64,000 nt of DNA from Aquipseudomonas guryensis (GCF_014164785.1 NZ_JACJFN010000001.1:992001-1056000), one strand, 5' to 3'; counted from the first letter of the stretch, positions 24,969 through 33,518 are shown. Program-made: numbers and translations. The notes: generated by a model not told the origin, from the letters alone.

Positions 24969-25769
24969 TCAGGCGGGTAAAGTCGCCGAATGCTCGGCAA
25001 TAAAGCCATCCAATAGCCGATTCAGCGCCTCGGGCTGATCCAGCGGGGTGGCATGCCCCGAATCGGCGATCACCTCCAGGCGGGCGTTGCGCAACTGCGC
25101 TACATAGGCCTGCTTGTAGGCCAGCGGGGTGTAGTCGCGATCACCGGCCACCACCAGCAAGGGTGTCTCCACCGCCTGCACCGCCGGCAGGCTCGACCAG
25201 CCGGGGATCGCCCGCATGGCATGCATATAAGAGGTCTGCTCGTTGCCGGCGATGCGTTGGGTCACCAGTTCGCGCAGGGCCTGCTGTTCGGGTTTGGGGA
25301 ACAGCTTGCCGGCGAGCATGCGCGCCAGCCCCGGCAGGCCGAACAGGCGCACCAGGCTCAGGCGCAACCAGACCTGCAGGCGAATGCGCCAGGAGTCGAC
25401 GATGAAACTCGGCGCGCTGTTGATCACCACCGCGGCGCGCACCAGCTGCGGCTGATCGGCGAGCAACTGGAAGGTCAGCATGCCGCCCATGGAGATACCG
25501 ACCAGGATGCACGGCTGAATCTGCTTGGCGCGAATGAAGTCGGCAATGTCCGCGGCCAGCTCGGCCATGCTCACCGGCGCGCGCAGCGGTTCGCTCTGGC
25601 CATGGCCACGCACATCGAGGGCGAAGACCTGGCAATAACGCGCCAAGTGCTCGATCTGCGGTTGCCAGTCGAGTAGCGAAGAGCCCAACCCGTGCAACAG
25701 CAGCACCGCGTCACCCTGACCCTGGCTGATATAGGCAAAACGCCCACCGGGCAAGTTTATATAGTCCAT
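24969..25769 (-). CDS. Alpha/beta hydrolase
   Basis: A 266-residue hydrolase: LLLHGLGSS (oxyanion), LDVRGHGQSE, nucleophile elbow GISMGG (Ser93), GDRDYTP (Asp) and DSGHATPLDQPE (His). The pattern resembles 3-oxoadipate enol-lactonase-like or esterase members, but the specificity is open. The start MDYINLPGG at 25769 is chosen since the preceding frame lies in AT-rich promoter DNA; AAGGGAAG is 8-10 bases upstream. It is divergent from a TetR regulator that may control it. Confidence 0.85.
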   Translation of the reverse strand: MDYINLPGGRFAYISQGQGDAVLLLHGLGSSLLDWQPQIEHLARYCQVFALDVRGHGQSEPLRAPVSMAELAADIADFIRAKQIQPCILVGISMGGMLTFQLLADQPQLVRAAVVINSAPSFIVDSWRIRLQVWLRLSLVRLFGLPGLARMLAGKLFPKPEQQALRELVTQRIAGNEQTSYMHAMRAIPGWSSLPAVQAVETPLLVVAGDRDYTPLAYKQAYVAQLRNARLEVIADSGHATPLDQPEALNRLLDGFIAEHSATLPA

Positions 25770-25827
25770 ATCCAGAAACTTCCCTTGAATAATAAATGGC
25801 CGCGAAAGTTCGTTACCCGGAAAGTCC

Positions 25828-25881
25828 GGATAATTAAAAAGTTGCACTCTTGGATAACTAATTAATTGTCTTAGCGGATAA
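25828..25881. promoter_or_regulatory. Three GGATAA repeats at exact 24-bp spacing
   Basis: GGATAA occurs at 25828, 25852 and 25876 in the AT-rich divergent promoter between the alpha/beta hydrolase and the TetR gene. The first two copies share a longer pattern, GGATAA-n-TAA-nn-A-n-TTG. The third copy is inside the small inverted repeat GGAT-AA-ATCC. The regular spacing suggests protein binding, but no known consensus was recognised. Confidence 0.4.
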
Positions 25882-25947
25882 ATCCGGCTATTTGCCTTGC
25901 CCTGGCAAACCCCCTAGAATCGTGCCGCGCCAGCTCGAGAATGGATC

Positions 25948-26568
25948 ATGTACAGCATTACCAGCCCCACCCAGGCACGCAGCAAGAAAGCCCTTGAGCG
26001 CTTTCTCAATGTTGCCGCCGAACTGCTGGCGAACAATCAGTTCGAGGAAACCGGTATTTCCCAGGTCGCCCAACTCGCCGAATCCTCGGTGGGCACCTTC
26101 TACCGTCTGCTCGGCGACAAGGACATGCTGCTGTACGCCGTGCACGACCGCTTCGTCGAGCAGAGCCGGCTGGCCATCGACAGCCTGGTGGCCGAGCTCG
26201 GCAGCCAGGACCTGTCCCTCGAGGCGCAGATCGAAAGCCTGATCCAGGGCATGATCCGCCTGTTCAACGGCAGTGAAGGCCTGCTCCGTGCCCTGATCCG
26301 CCGCAGCTCGGCCGACCTGCAGTTCCGCCAGCGCTTCCACCAGCTCAACGCCTACATCGGCCAGACCTTCTGCCGCATCGCCCTGGCGCGCCGCAGCGAC
26401 ATCGGCCACCCGCATCCGGAACAGGCCGCCGACCTGGCCGCGCACATGCTGCTCGCCGGGATGAACTACTTCACCATGGTCGGCAGCCTCGGCGTGACCC
26501 CCCGGGAAGTTGTTCCCGGGGAACTTTCGCGGCTGATCTGCAATTACCTGGAAGTTACCCACGCCTAA
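25948..26568 (+). CDS. TetR/AcrR-family transcriptional regulator
   Basis: A 206-residue protein. The helix-turn-helix is typical: RFLNVAAELLANNQFEETGI, then SQVAQLAESSVGTFYRLLGDKDMLLYAV. The C-terminal ligand domain is helical. The divergent alpha/beta hydrolase and the convergent DUF1329/DUF1302 genes are candidate targets, unproven. Its last four bases overlap the end of the DUF1329 gene on the other strand. Confidence 0.88.
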   Translation: MYSITSPTQARSKKALERFLNVAAELLANNQFEETGISQVAQLAESSVGTFYRLLGDKDMLLYAVHDRFVEQSRLAIDSLVAELGSQDLSLEAQIESLIQGMIRLFNGSEGLLRALIRRSSADLQFRQRFHQLNAYIGQTFCRIALARRSDIGHPHPEQAADLAAHMLLAGMNYFTMVGSLGVTPREVVPGELSRLICNYLEVTHA

Positions 26569-27926
26569 CGTCGACTGTCGCGGCGTAATTGCGCCGGGGT
26601 GAAGTCCGTCGGTTTAAGGGCAATATCAAACTGATCCGCCGGCTCTTCATTGGACAATATGCCAATCACATAGCGGCCACCGATCAAGTCATATACCGCA
26701 TCGCCCTTGGTCCAGATCAGCGGCTGGTCATACATGTTGATGGTGTAGGACTCGCCGAGGCGCCAGAGGTTGTCGCGGTTATCGTAGTGGTCGACCACCA
26801 GGATCTGGTAGCTGTCCTCGTCGAAATAGAAGTCGCGCTGCTTGTACTGATGGCGTTCGCCGGCCTTCAACGTGGCGCGCACATGCCACACGCGGTGTAG
26901 CTCGTAGCGCAGCAGGTCGGGGTTGACGTGGCCGGCCTTGACGATGTCGCTGTACTTGTTGGTCTTGGCGGCGAAGCGGTAGTTGTTATAAGGCACATAC
27001 AACTCTTCCTTGCCCATCAGTTTCCAGTCGTAGCGATCCGGCGCGCCGGAGAACATGTCGAAGTTGTCGGTGGTGCGCATGCCTTCGGAGGCCGTGCCGG
27101 GCGAGTCGTAGGCCACGTTCGGCGTGCGTCGCACACGGCGCTGGCCAGCGGCGTAGAGCCAGGCCAGGCGGGGTTCCTTGACCTGGTCGACGGTCTCGTG
27201 GACCAGCAGCTCGGTACCCGCCAGACGCGCCGGCGCCAGCACTGACTGGCGGAAGTAGAACAGCACGTTGCCGTTGTCCTTGCTGGCGTCGCCGGCGTCC
27301 TGGTTGAACAGGAACAGGTCCTCGATCTGGGTCATGAAGTAGTCGCCGCTGGCATGCGGCACCGCCTGGGCGTAGTAGCGTTTGACGCTGTCGCCGCGGT
27401 AACGCACCAGGTGGTTCCACAGCACTTCCAGTGCCGACTGTGGAATCGGGAAAGGCGTGGCGGTCTTGAAGTCGGCGATGCCGTTGCCGTCCGCGATCAG
27501 CTTGGCGCTGGTGGCGTTGGCCTTGATCGCCGCATACACCTTGTCCGGGTAGGAGGCCGAGCGGCGGGTCGGGTAGACCTGCAGTTTCCAGCTATCCGGA
27601 TAGCGCGCCAGCATGGCCCGCTGGCCCGGGCTGAGCTGCTGGCTGTACTGCGCGGCATTGGCGTGGCTGATGCTGAACAGCGGCTGGTCGGCGGCGAACG
27701 GGTCCTTGTAGCCGGCTACGGGGTCGAAAGCATCGCTGCGCGGCGCCAGGCCACCGTCCCAGGCGGGAATGGTGCCGGCGGCATTGCCGGCCTTCTCGGC
27801 GCCCAGCGGGGTGAGGTCCTGACCCAGGCGCGCGGCCTGTTCGGCACTGACTTGCGCCTGCACCAGGGGCGCGGCCAGGAGCATGGCGACCAGCAAACCG
27901 CTGTGGAGAAATCCTGTCTTGTACAT
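26565..27926 (-). CDS. DUF1329-family envelope protein (LolB-like fold)
   Basis: A 453-residue protein with a signal peptide (HSGLLVAMLLAAPLVQAQ). The family start LGQDLTPLGAEKAGNAAGTIPAWDGG is present, as is the C-terminal YINMYDQPLIWTKG-type stretch and the tail FTPAQLRRDSRR. DUF1329 proteins have a LolB-like lipid-binding fold, are periplasmic or outer-membrane associated, and are nearly always paired with DUF1302 proteins; such pairs accompany growth on hydrophobic compounds. Here it follows the DUF1302 gene by 17 bases. Confidence 0.88.
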   Translation of the reverse strand: MYKTGFLHSGLLVAMLLAAPLVQAQVSAEQAARLGQDLTPLGAEKAGNAAGTIPAWDGGLAPRSDAFDPVAGYKDPFAADQPLFSISHANAAQYSQQLSPGQRAMLARYPDSWKLQVYPTRRSASYPDKVYAAIKANATSAKLIADGNGIADFKTATPFPIPQSALEVLWNHLVRYRGDSVKRYYAQAVPHASGDYFMTQIEDLFLFNQDAGDASKDNGNVLFYFRQSVLAPARLAGTELLVHETVDQVKEPRLAWLYAAGQRRVRRTPNVAYDSPGTASEGMRTTDNFDMFSGAPDRYDWKLMGKEELYVPYNNYRFAAKTNKYSDIVKAGHVNPDLLRYELHRVWHVRATLKAGERHQYKQRDFYFDEDSYQILVVDHYDNRDNLWRLGESYTINMYDQPLIWTKGDAVYDLIGGRYVIGILSNEEPADQFDIALKPTDFTPAQLRRDSRR

Positions 27927-27943
27927 GTCGGTTCGTCCCTTGG

Positions 27944-29707
27944 TCAGAAGCTGTATTTGACGTTGAAGCTGAGGAAGTCGCGGTCGCTGCGCTTGTTCGA
28001 CAGGCCGCCGCCGCTGTAGTCGACGTACTTGGCGCCGACGGTGAAGGACTCCTTGTAGATCGCATCGAGGCCCAGCGAGTAACTCTGCGCTTCTTCATCC
28101 AGGCCGTTGGTTAGCTGGGGGGCGACGCCGTTGATGCTGTACTGGTAGCTGACGTTGGGCACCAGGTTCACCAGGTTGAACACGTTGGTGTAGGTCAGCT
28201 GCATGCTGACCTGGCCACCGTAGGCGCTGCTGGTTGCCTCGTAGTAATCGACATCCGACTCCAGGCCCTGTACACGGCTGGCAACCAGCTCGGAGAACAG
28301 GGTTGCCGAGTCGGCGCCGAACAGGCCGGTGAAGTTGTAGATACCGACCAGCGAGGCCTGGTACATGTCCTTCTCGCGGTAGCCATCCAGCTTGCTGCCC
28401 ACCGGTAACCCGCTGAGGCTGCCAAGCAGGGCATCCGGCAGGTACTCGTTGAGGCCGAGGGCGATCGGTGTATCCGGCCGGTAGCTCAGCTCGCCGGCCA
28501 GCGACAGGCCATTGAAGATGCTGTCGCCACTGATCGAGGTGTTGAAGCTGATGCCGTACAGATCACGCTTTTCCAGGTACTCGGCGTAGTAGCGCGAGCT
28601 GCTGGCATCGGGCAGCACGCCGGCGCCCGGCAGGGTCACCGGCTGGCCCACGGTCAGGCCGATCATCGGCACCTGCATGTTGTAGCGCAGGTAGTAGAAG
28701 CCCAGCTCGGTGTCGTTCAGCTCCGGCACGTACCAGCGCAAGGCCGCGCCGTACTGCGCGGAATCGTCACCATCGATGTCCTTGCCGCGCTGGATAAAGG
28801 TGCTCGGCAGATACCCGCGCAGCAGATCGTTGACGAAGCCGGGGGCCAGGCTGTCGGCATAGGCCTGGGCTGCTGCCGGGTTGTCGAACGCCAGTGGTTC
28901 GCCGACCAGCCCGGTCGCGGCCTCCTGCAGGGGCGAAGCAGACAGGTAGTCGCAGCCTTCTCCCAGCACATCGAGGGTCGAGTAGTAGGTGCCGCAGGGA
29001 TCGATCTTCGACGCTTCCCAGGCCCAGCCCGGCTGCCAGTAGCCCTCCAGGGTGAGGTTGTCGCGTAGCTCAAAGGAGCCGGAAACCATGAAGGTCGGCA
29101 TGTAGGCCTCCTTCAGCTCCGAGCCGGGCGCGCGCAGGGCGTTGATGTCCACCGGGTTGGTGGCGCCGATGCCGTTCTGGTAGTACAGGCCCTCGCCCCA
29201 GTTGATCACCTGGCGGCCGAGGCGGGCATTGAGGTCACGCTCGTTGACTGTCCAGCTGCCGTAGACGAAGGCATCGAGCAGGTCGGCGCTGGAGCCGGCC
29301 TCCTCCAGGCCGTCATTGCTGATCTCGCGGTGACGGCGCTCGTCGTCTTCCAGCTCGAAGTCATAAAAGGTGCGGCCGCGAACGAACACGCCGTAGCGAT
29401 CCTGGTAGCGCAGGTCCAGCTCGGACACCGCCTTGACCACTTCAGAGAACAGTTCGCCCTTGCGGAAGTTGAGGTTGCCGTCGTCCGAGTTGATCAGCCC
29501 GGCATTGCTGCCCTTGCCGCCATTGGCACGGGCGATCAGCTTGTTGTCCTGATCCTCCATGCGGTAGCTGACGCCATAGGACAGCGTTGTATCGAGCGAT
29601 GTGGTCCAGTCGCCCGAACGCACCTGAAATGCCTGTGCCACCCCTATGGGCAGCGTGCCAAGCAATGCCAGACCAGCAAGTGCCAAGCCCTTTCCTTGGT
29701 CAGTCAC
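27944..29707 (-). CDS. DUF1302-family outer-membrane protein
   Basis: A 587-residue protein with a signal peptide (LALAGLALLGTLPIGVAQAF) and then FQVRSGDWTTSLDTTLSYGV, the DUF1302 opening. The remainder has many alternating strands (NLTLEGYWQPGW, LTYTNVFNLVNLVPNVSYQY) and ends RDFLSFNVKYSF with a terminal Phe, as in outer-membrane beta-barrel proteins. It is likely a channel or import partner of the DUF1329 protein. The GTG start has GGAGG 6 bases upstream. The leader holds an 18-bp palindrome. Confidence 0.85.
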   Translation of the reverse strand: MTDQGKGLALAGLALLGTLPIGVAQAFQVRSGDWTTSLDTTLSYGVSYRMEDQDNKLIARANGGKGSNAGLINSDDGNLNFRKGELFSEVVKAVSELDLRYQDRYGVFVRGRTFYDFELEDDERRHREISNDGLEEAGSSADLLDAFVYGSWTVNERDLNARLGRQVINWGEGLYYQNGIGATNPVDINALRAPGSELKEAYMPTFMVSGSFELRDNLTLEGYWQPGWAWEASKIDPCGTYYSTLDVLGEGCDYLSASPLQEAATGLVGEPLAFDNPAAAQAYADSLAPGFVNDLLRGYLPSTFIQRGKDIDGDDSAQYGAALRWYVPELNDTELGFYYLRYNMQVPMIGLTVGQPVTLPGAGVLPDASSSRYYAEYLEKRDLYGISFNTSISGDSIFNGLSLAGELSYRPDTPIALGLNEYLPDALLGSLSGLPVGSKLDGYREKDMYQASLVGIYNFTGLFGADSATLFSELVASRVQGLESDVDYYEATSSAYGGQVSMQLTYTNVFNLVNLVPNVSYQYSINGVAPQLTNGLDEEAQSYSLGLDAIYKESFTVGAKYVDYSGGGLSNKRSDRDFLSFNVKYSF

Positions 29708-29732
29708 GATGACCTCCAGCTGTTGTTTTTAT

Positions 29733-29755
29733 CGGAATCGGAACATCGGTTCCGA
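29733..29755. promoter_or_regulatory. Palindrome TCGGAAC-ATCG-GTTCCGA in the DUF1302 promoter
   Basis: A perfect 7-bp inverted repeat with a 4-base spacer (29738-29755) lies about 31 bases upstream of the DUF1302 start. It is preceded by CGG so that the 11-mer CGGAATCGGAA spans 29733-29743. The same 11-mer occurs at 30890-30900 in front of the second PHA depolymerase gene. This is a candidate site for a shared regulator. Confidence 0.45.
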
Positions 29756-29932
29756 ATCAATTTAGCTGCGTCACCGGACGCTGGCAAGACCACCCGTTAT
29801 TTTTTTGCCAACTCCTCTGCCACTTAGCTGCGCCAGCCATCGCACGACGAAAATATGGCGCCAATAAATAGAGCATTTCCGCAAAAGCCGGCGTCTACTG
29901 ACTTGTCACTCACACAAAGCAGGAGCAGCAGT

Positions 29933-30769
29933 ATGCCGACTGCCTACCTCTCTCGTTCTCTTCTCGCCGCCATCCTGGTGCTGACTGGCGCAACAGCCTG
30001 GGCCGAATCGCGCTGCAGCGAAAATACCAGTAGCCAACCGGCCACCCTCATCTGCAGCTACAAGACTCTCCCGATCGATTCCGGCAGCGCCGGCAAGCGC
30101 AAGGTGGTCTACCAGATCCCGATCGGCAAGGCGCCGGCAGGTGGTTGGCCGGTGGCGCTGCTGTACCACGGCTCCCTGGCCACGGTGAACACCTTCAGCT
30201 ACCACAGCGACATGCCCTTCGGCGCCTATCATCAGGGCAAGCTGATAAAGGCCCTGTTGGACAGCGGCTATGCAGTCGTCGCGCCCAACGCCCTGACTGC
30301 CAAGGATGCCTGGCAGACCAACGCCCCCGAGTACGCCAACAACTACCAGCAAAGTAACGACTACCTGTTCTTCAACAACCTGTTCAGCGCCATCGCCACT
30401 GGCAAGTTCGGCCCACTGAACAAGCAACGCCAGTACGCCGGTGGCATGTCCAGCGGTGGCTACAACACCAGCCGCATGGCCGTGTCCTTCCCCGGCAAGT
30501 TCAAGGCCCTGGCCATTCAGTCGGCGTCCTATGCCACCTGCGTCGGAGCGCCCTGCGAAGTGCCGGCATTGCCAGCCAATCATCCGCCCACCCTGTTCGT
30601 GCATGGTCAGGCGGACTGGGTCGTGCCCTGGACCAGCATGCAGCCCTACCACGACCGCATGCTCTACCAGGGCCTGAAAACCGCGCTGTATAGCGAACCC
30701 AGCGGTGGCCATACCTGGTTCGTCAGCAGCCCAGGGCAGATACTCAACTGGTTCAAGCAGCACCCTTGA
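29933..30769 (+). CDS. Extracellular PHA depolymerase paralogue (diverged copy)
   Basis: A 278-residue secreted alpha/beta hydrolase with a signal peptide ending TAWA-ES. It has the same architecture and cysteine pattern as the next gene, which closely resembles the GK13 medium-chain-length PHA depolymerase. Oxyanion region LLYHGSLATV (residues 77-86), lipase box GMSSGG (Ser174), HGQADWVVPW (Asp228) and GGHTW (His260) form the triad. Differences cluster in the substrate region: YQGSFFPL of the paralogue is YHGSLATV here, and APADLFWQTN becomes LTAKDAWQTN, suggesting another polyester or chain length. AGGAG lies 8 bases before the ATG at 29933. Confidence 0.75.
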   Translation: MPTAYLSRSLLAAILVLTGATAWAESRCSENTSSQPATLICSYKTLPIDSGSAGKRKVVYQIPIGKAPAGGWPVALLYHGSLATVNTFSYHSDMPFGAYHQGKLIKALLDSGYAVVAPNALTAKDAWQTNAPEYANNYQQSNDYLFFNNLFSAIATGKFGPLNKQRQYAGGMSSGGYNTSRMAVSFPGKFKALAIQSASYATCVGAPCEVPALPANHPPTLFVHGQADWVVPWTSMQPYHDRMLYQGLKTALYSEPSGGHTWFVSSPGQILNWFKQHP

Positions 30770-30952
30770 ACCGCTTCTGCAGTGGGATTTCTCGATCTCC
30801 CTGGCGAGCGCTCTAGCTCGCCAATTTCCCCGAACAGGCTGAACCGTTATCCGTACAGACCCCGTCTTCCGTGGCCTGTAGCCACTTGACGGAATCGGAA
30901 TTCCGTTTTCTATTGAAAGGGCGGTACACAATAACAACGGAGAAATACTGCC
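30770..30952. promoter_or_regulatory. Region between the two depolymerases: hairpin, candidate promoter and palindrome
   Basis: GGCGAGC (30803-30809), a six-base loop and GCTCGCC (30816-30822) form a hairpin 33 bases after the first gene, without a strong T-tract. Further on, TTGACG (30886-30891) is a possible -35 box. The interval behind it contains CGGAATCGGAA followed by TTCCG (30890-30905), so an inverted repeat would lie between -35 and a weak -10 (TTCTAT, 30908-30913). A repressor site is plausible. Confidence 0.45.
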
Positions 30953-31804
30953 ATGCCCACTGCCCGCTTTCGCCGTTTTACCCCACTGTTCGTCCTGCTC
31001 CTGAGCGGCCTGTTGCACAACGCGGCCGCGGCCGAGTCGCGCTGCAGCGAACGCAAGAAGAGCCTGCTGCTACCGGCCAAGGTCAGCTGCAGCTACCAGT
31101 CCACCTGGATCGACTCCGGCCTGGTCGGCCAGCGCAAGGTGATCTACCAGACGCCCCTCGGCAGCCCTCCCGCCGGCGGTTGGCCGACGGTACTGATCTA
31201 CCAGGGCTCGTTCTTCCCGCTGGATAACTTCACCTACTACAGCAACCAGCCGTTCGGCGGCTTCTACGAAGGCAAGCTGGTACAGACCCTGTTGGACAAC
31301 GGCTATGCGGTGATCGCGCCCAGCGCCCCGGCCGACCTGTTCTGGCAAACCAACATCCCCGGCCTGGCCCAGGCCTATGAACTGAGCACCGACTACGACT
31401 TCCTCGGCAATGTGTTCGACGCCATCGCCAGCGGCCATTTCGGCCCGCTGAACAGCCAGCGCCAGTACGCCACCGGGATTTCCAGCGGCGGCTACAACAC
31501 CAGCCGCATGGCCGTGTCCTTCCCTGGCAAGTTCAAGGCCCTGGCCGTCCAGTCCGGCTCCTACGCCACCTGCAGCGGCCCGTTGTGCGTGGTGCCCGAT
31601 GAGCTGCCGACCGACCATCCACCGACCTACTTCCTGCACGGCTTCGTCGACCTCACCGTGCCGTGGTGGAGCATGGACCTGTACTACGAGCGCCTGCTCT
31701 ACCACGGCATCGAAACCGCGCGTTACACCGAGCCCCTGGGCGGTCATGAATGGTTCGCCGCCTCGCCCGGCAGGATCCTCGCCTGGTTCAACGGCCACCC
31801 CTGA
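30953..31804 (+). CDS. phaZ: Extracellular medium-chain-length PHA depolymerase
   Basis: A 283-residue secreted polyester hydrolase that cleaves medium-chain-length polyhydroxyalkanoates outside the cell. From memory it is nearly colinear with the P. fluorescens GK13 enzyme: CSERKKSLLLPAKVSCSYQS after the signal peptide, DSGLVGQRKVIYQTPLG, LIYQGSFFPLDNF, and APADLFWQTNIPGLAQAYEL. The lipase box is GISSGG with nucleophile Ser178; the other triad members are Asp233 (HGFVDLTVPW) and His265 (GGHEW). The start has GGAG 9 bases upstream. It follows a diverged paralogue, pointing to an old tandem duplication. Confidence 0.88.
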   Translation: MPTARFRRFTPLFVLLLSGLLHNAAAAESRCSERKKSLLLPAKVSCSYQSTWIDSGLVGQRKVIYQTPLGSPPAGGWPTVLIYQGSFFPLDNFTYYSNQPFGGFYEGKLVQTLLDNGYAVIAPSAPADLFWQTNIPGLAQAYELSTDYDFLGNVFDAIASGHFGPLNSQRQYATGISSGGYNTSRMAVSFPGKFKALAVQSGSYATCSGPLCVVPDELPTDHPPTYFLHGFVDLTVPWWSMDLYYERLLYHGIETARYTEPLGGHEWFAASPGRILAWFNGHP

Positions 31805-32133
31805 TGACCGTTCGCGGGCAGCCCCGGCGCTGCCCGCTTCCCCCTTATCTGCCCACCTGCACCCGACTCGACCTGTTCGCGGCGGTCGACCAGTTGGCCG
31901 AGGAGTCCGACGGCGCCCTCAATACACTGATGCCCGGCGCGCAGCAGACCCACCAATACCAGCGCCAACTCGGCGAGATCGAAGCCAAGTGGCGCTATAT
32001 CGAACCGTCGCTGCGCAACTATCAAAGCTCGGCAATCCCGTCGCTGGTCAACCGCTACAGCGCGCGGATCATCGAAACCATCGCCAGGCTGCCGCTGGCC
32101 AGCGCCGAGAGCGAGGCCAACGTCAGTCGCTGA
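31804..32133 (+). pseudogene. Possible 5'-truncated remnant of a helical protein
   Basis: An open frame of 109 residues whose ATG overlaps the depolymerase stop (TGATG). The first 20 residues are Pro/Arg-rich and look non-native, while the rest (LDLFAAVDQLAEESDGALNT and on) is a plausible helical protein with WRYIEPSLRNYQSSAIPSLV. It vaguely resembles the PilJ/NarX-type N-terminal sensor modules. No signal peptide is present. The end overlaps the convergent CobW-type gene by 11 bases. Whether it is expressed or a relic is undecided. Confidence 0.35.
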
Positions 32134-33091
32134 GCCGGCAGGCACGCATGCCGCGTTGCAGCTCTGCCTCGTTCTGCGCTTCGCTGAAGATCAGCTCCAG
32201 CCGCGAATCCTTGCGCCACTCGCTGTTCTGCCAGTGCAGGGCCTGACCGTGCAGGGCATTGGCCGACAGCCAGCCGGCATTGCTCTGCAGCACCAGCTTG
32301 GCCCGCCGCCAGGGCAGGCTGCCCAGCCACTGCTGCACCCGCAGCAGCTCGAAGCGCTGGCTCGGATGCCAGCGCCAACCGATGCTCCAACCCTCGACCT
32401 GCTGCTGGATCTGGCAGATCGGCTCGGCAGCATCGCGCCATAGCACCGCGACCGGCGCCTGCCCCTGGGGCAAAGCCACAGCCTCAGCCGCCTGACCAGC
32501 CCGGCTCGCATGACCGGGCAAGGCGCTGAAATCCAGCTGCCCGTGACTAGTCCAGAGCATGGGCAGCGCAGGCAGCTGGGCACGCAGTTGTTCACGGGCG
32601 GTTTCGTCCAGCGCTTCGGCCTTGTTCAGCAGCAGCAGGCCCATGCTGCCCAGGGCATCCTGCTGCGCTGCTGGCAGCGGCTCACCGGCGGCCAGCGCGG
32701 CGGCATCCAGCACCATCACCGGCGGTTGCAGGGCCAGCACATCGCGCCAGGGCAGCTCGCGCAGTTGCTGCAACAGCTCGGCGGGATGGCCCAAACCAGA
32801 TGGCTCGATCAGCAAACGATGTGGCCGCGCCTTGCGTAAGAGACGACCGAGGCCAACCTGAAACGGTGCGCCATTGACGCAGCACAGACAGCCGCCAGCG
32901 ACCTCGGCCAGGCTGATGCCATCGGCGTCGGTGGTCAGCAGTGCGGCATCCAGGCCGATCTGGCCGAACTCGTTGATCAGCACCGCCCAGCGCTCATCCG
33001 CCGGCTTCTGCGTCAGCAGGTGGCGGATCAGGCTGGTCTTGCCGGCACCCAGCGGGCCGGTGATCAGATGGGTCGGGATATTCGTCAGCAT
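32123..33091 (-). CDS. CobW/COG0523-family GTPase
   Basis: A 322-residue G3E-family P-loop GTPase thought to deliver metal ions to target proteins. Seen are GPLGAGKTS (Walker A, residues 12-20), GGCLCC (metal-binding CxCC, 67-71), LLIEPSGLGHP (Walker B region), LNKAE (guanine specificity) and a C-terminal CobW_C domain (AVLWRDAAEPICQIQQQVEG and on). The start is MLTNIPTH at 33091; the long frame upstream is antisense to the next gene. It is shorter than the ZigA-type protein at 35383-36588, and no Zur-like site precedes it. Confidence 0.85.
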   Translation of the reverse strand: MLTNIPTHLITGPLGAGKTSLIRHLLTQKPADERWAVLINEFGQIGLDAALLTTDADGISLAEVAGGCLCCVNGAPFQVGLGRLLRKARPHRLLIEPSGLGHPAELLQQLRELPWRDVLALQPPVMVLDAAALAAGEPLPAAQQDALGSMGLLLLNKAEALDETAREQLRAQLPALPMLWTSHGQLDFSALPGHASRAGQAAEAVALPQGQAPVAVLWRDAAEPICQIQQQVEGWSIGWRWHPSQRFELLRVQQWLGSLPWRRAKLVLQSNAGWLSANALHGQALHWQNSEWRKDSRLELIFSEAQNEAELQRGMRACRLSD

Positions 33092-33163
33092 GGCCCTATG
33101 GTGCGGTTTTGCCGCCGCGCAGAAAAGGCTAAAGTCGCCCCTTTGCACACAAGGACAAACGGG

Positions 33164-33517
33164 ATGCGTTCGATTGCTGTCGTACTGCTGCTGGGGCTGG
33201 CGGGCCAGGCCTGGGGCGAAGCCTGCGTGATCCACAGCCAGGGCAACCAGGTGGATGTGAAGATCTGCCAGCAGAACCGCAGCATCCCGGCCAACCTGTT
33301 CCGCGGCGGCTTCTGCGCGCCGCAGCTGCAGGGGCAGAAGGTCGAGGTCAGCTTCGTCGAACAATGCCCCAGCGGCGCCTTCGGCGAGTGCCGCAACGCG
33401 CGGGTCGGCGGCACCCCCTATCAGCAGGATATCTTCTACTACGGCGTCGAAACCGATGCGCGCTACCTCAAGCCGGCCTGCGAGCAGCAGAGCAAGGGCG
33501 TGTGGATGGCGCGCTGA
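33164..33517 (+). CDS. Small secreted cysteine-rich protein
   Basis: A 117-residue protein with a signal peptide (MRSIAVVLLLGLAGQAWG) and six cysteines in the mature part (ACVIH, ICQQ, FCAPQ, QCPSG, ECRN, ACEQQ), enough for three disulfides. It contains the Tyr/Asp-rich stretch YQQDIFYYGVETDARYL. I recall similar Pseudomonas proteins labelled NADH:ubiquinone oxidoreductase, a label not supported by any redox motif here. The function is unknown. It is divergent from the CobW-type gene and converges on the sensor kinase with a 1-base gap. Confidence 0.65.
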   Translation: MRSIAVVLLLGLAGQAWGEACVIHSQGNQVDVKICQQNRSIPANLFRGGFCAPQLQGQKVEVSFVEQCPSGAFGECRNARVGGTPYQQDIFYYGVETDARYLKPACEQQSKGVWMAR

Positions 33518-33518
33518 G

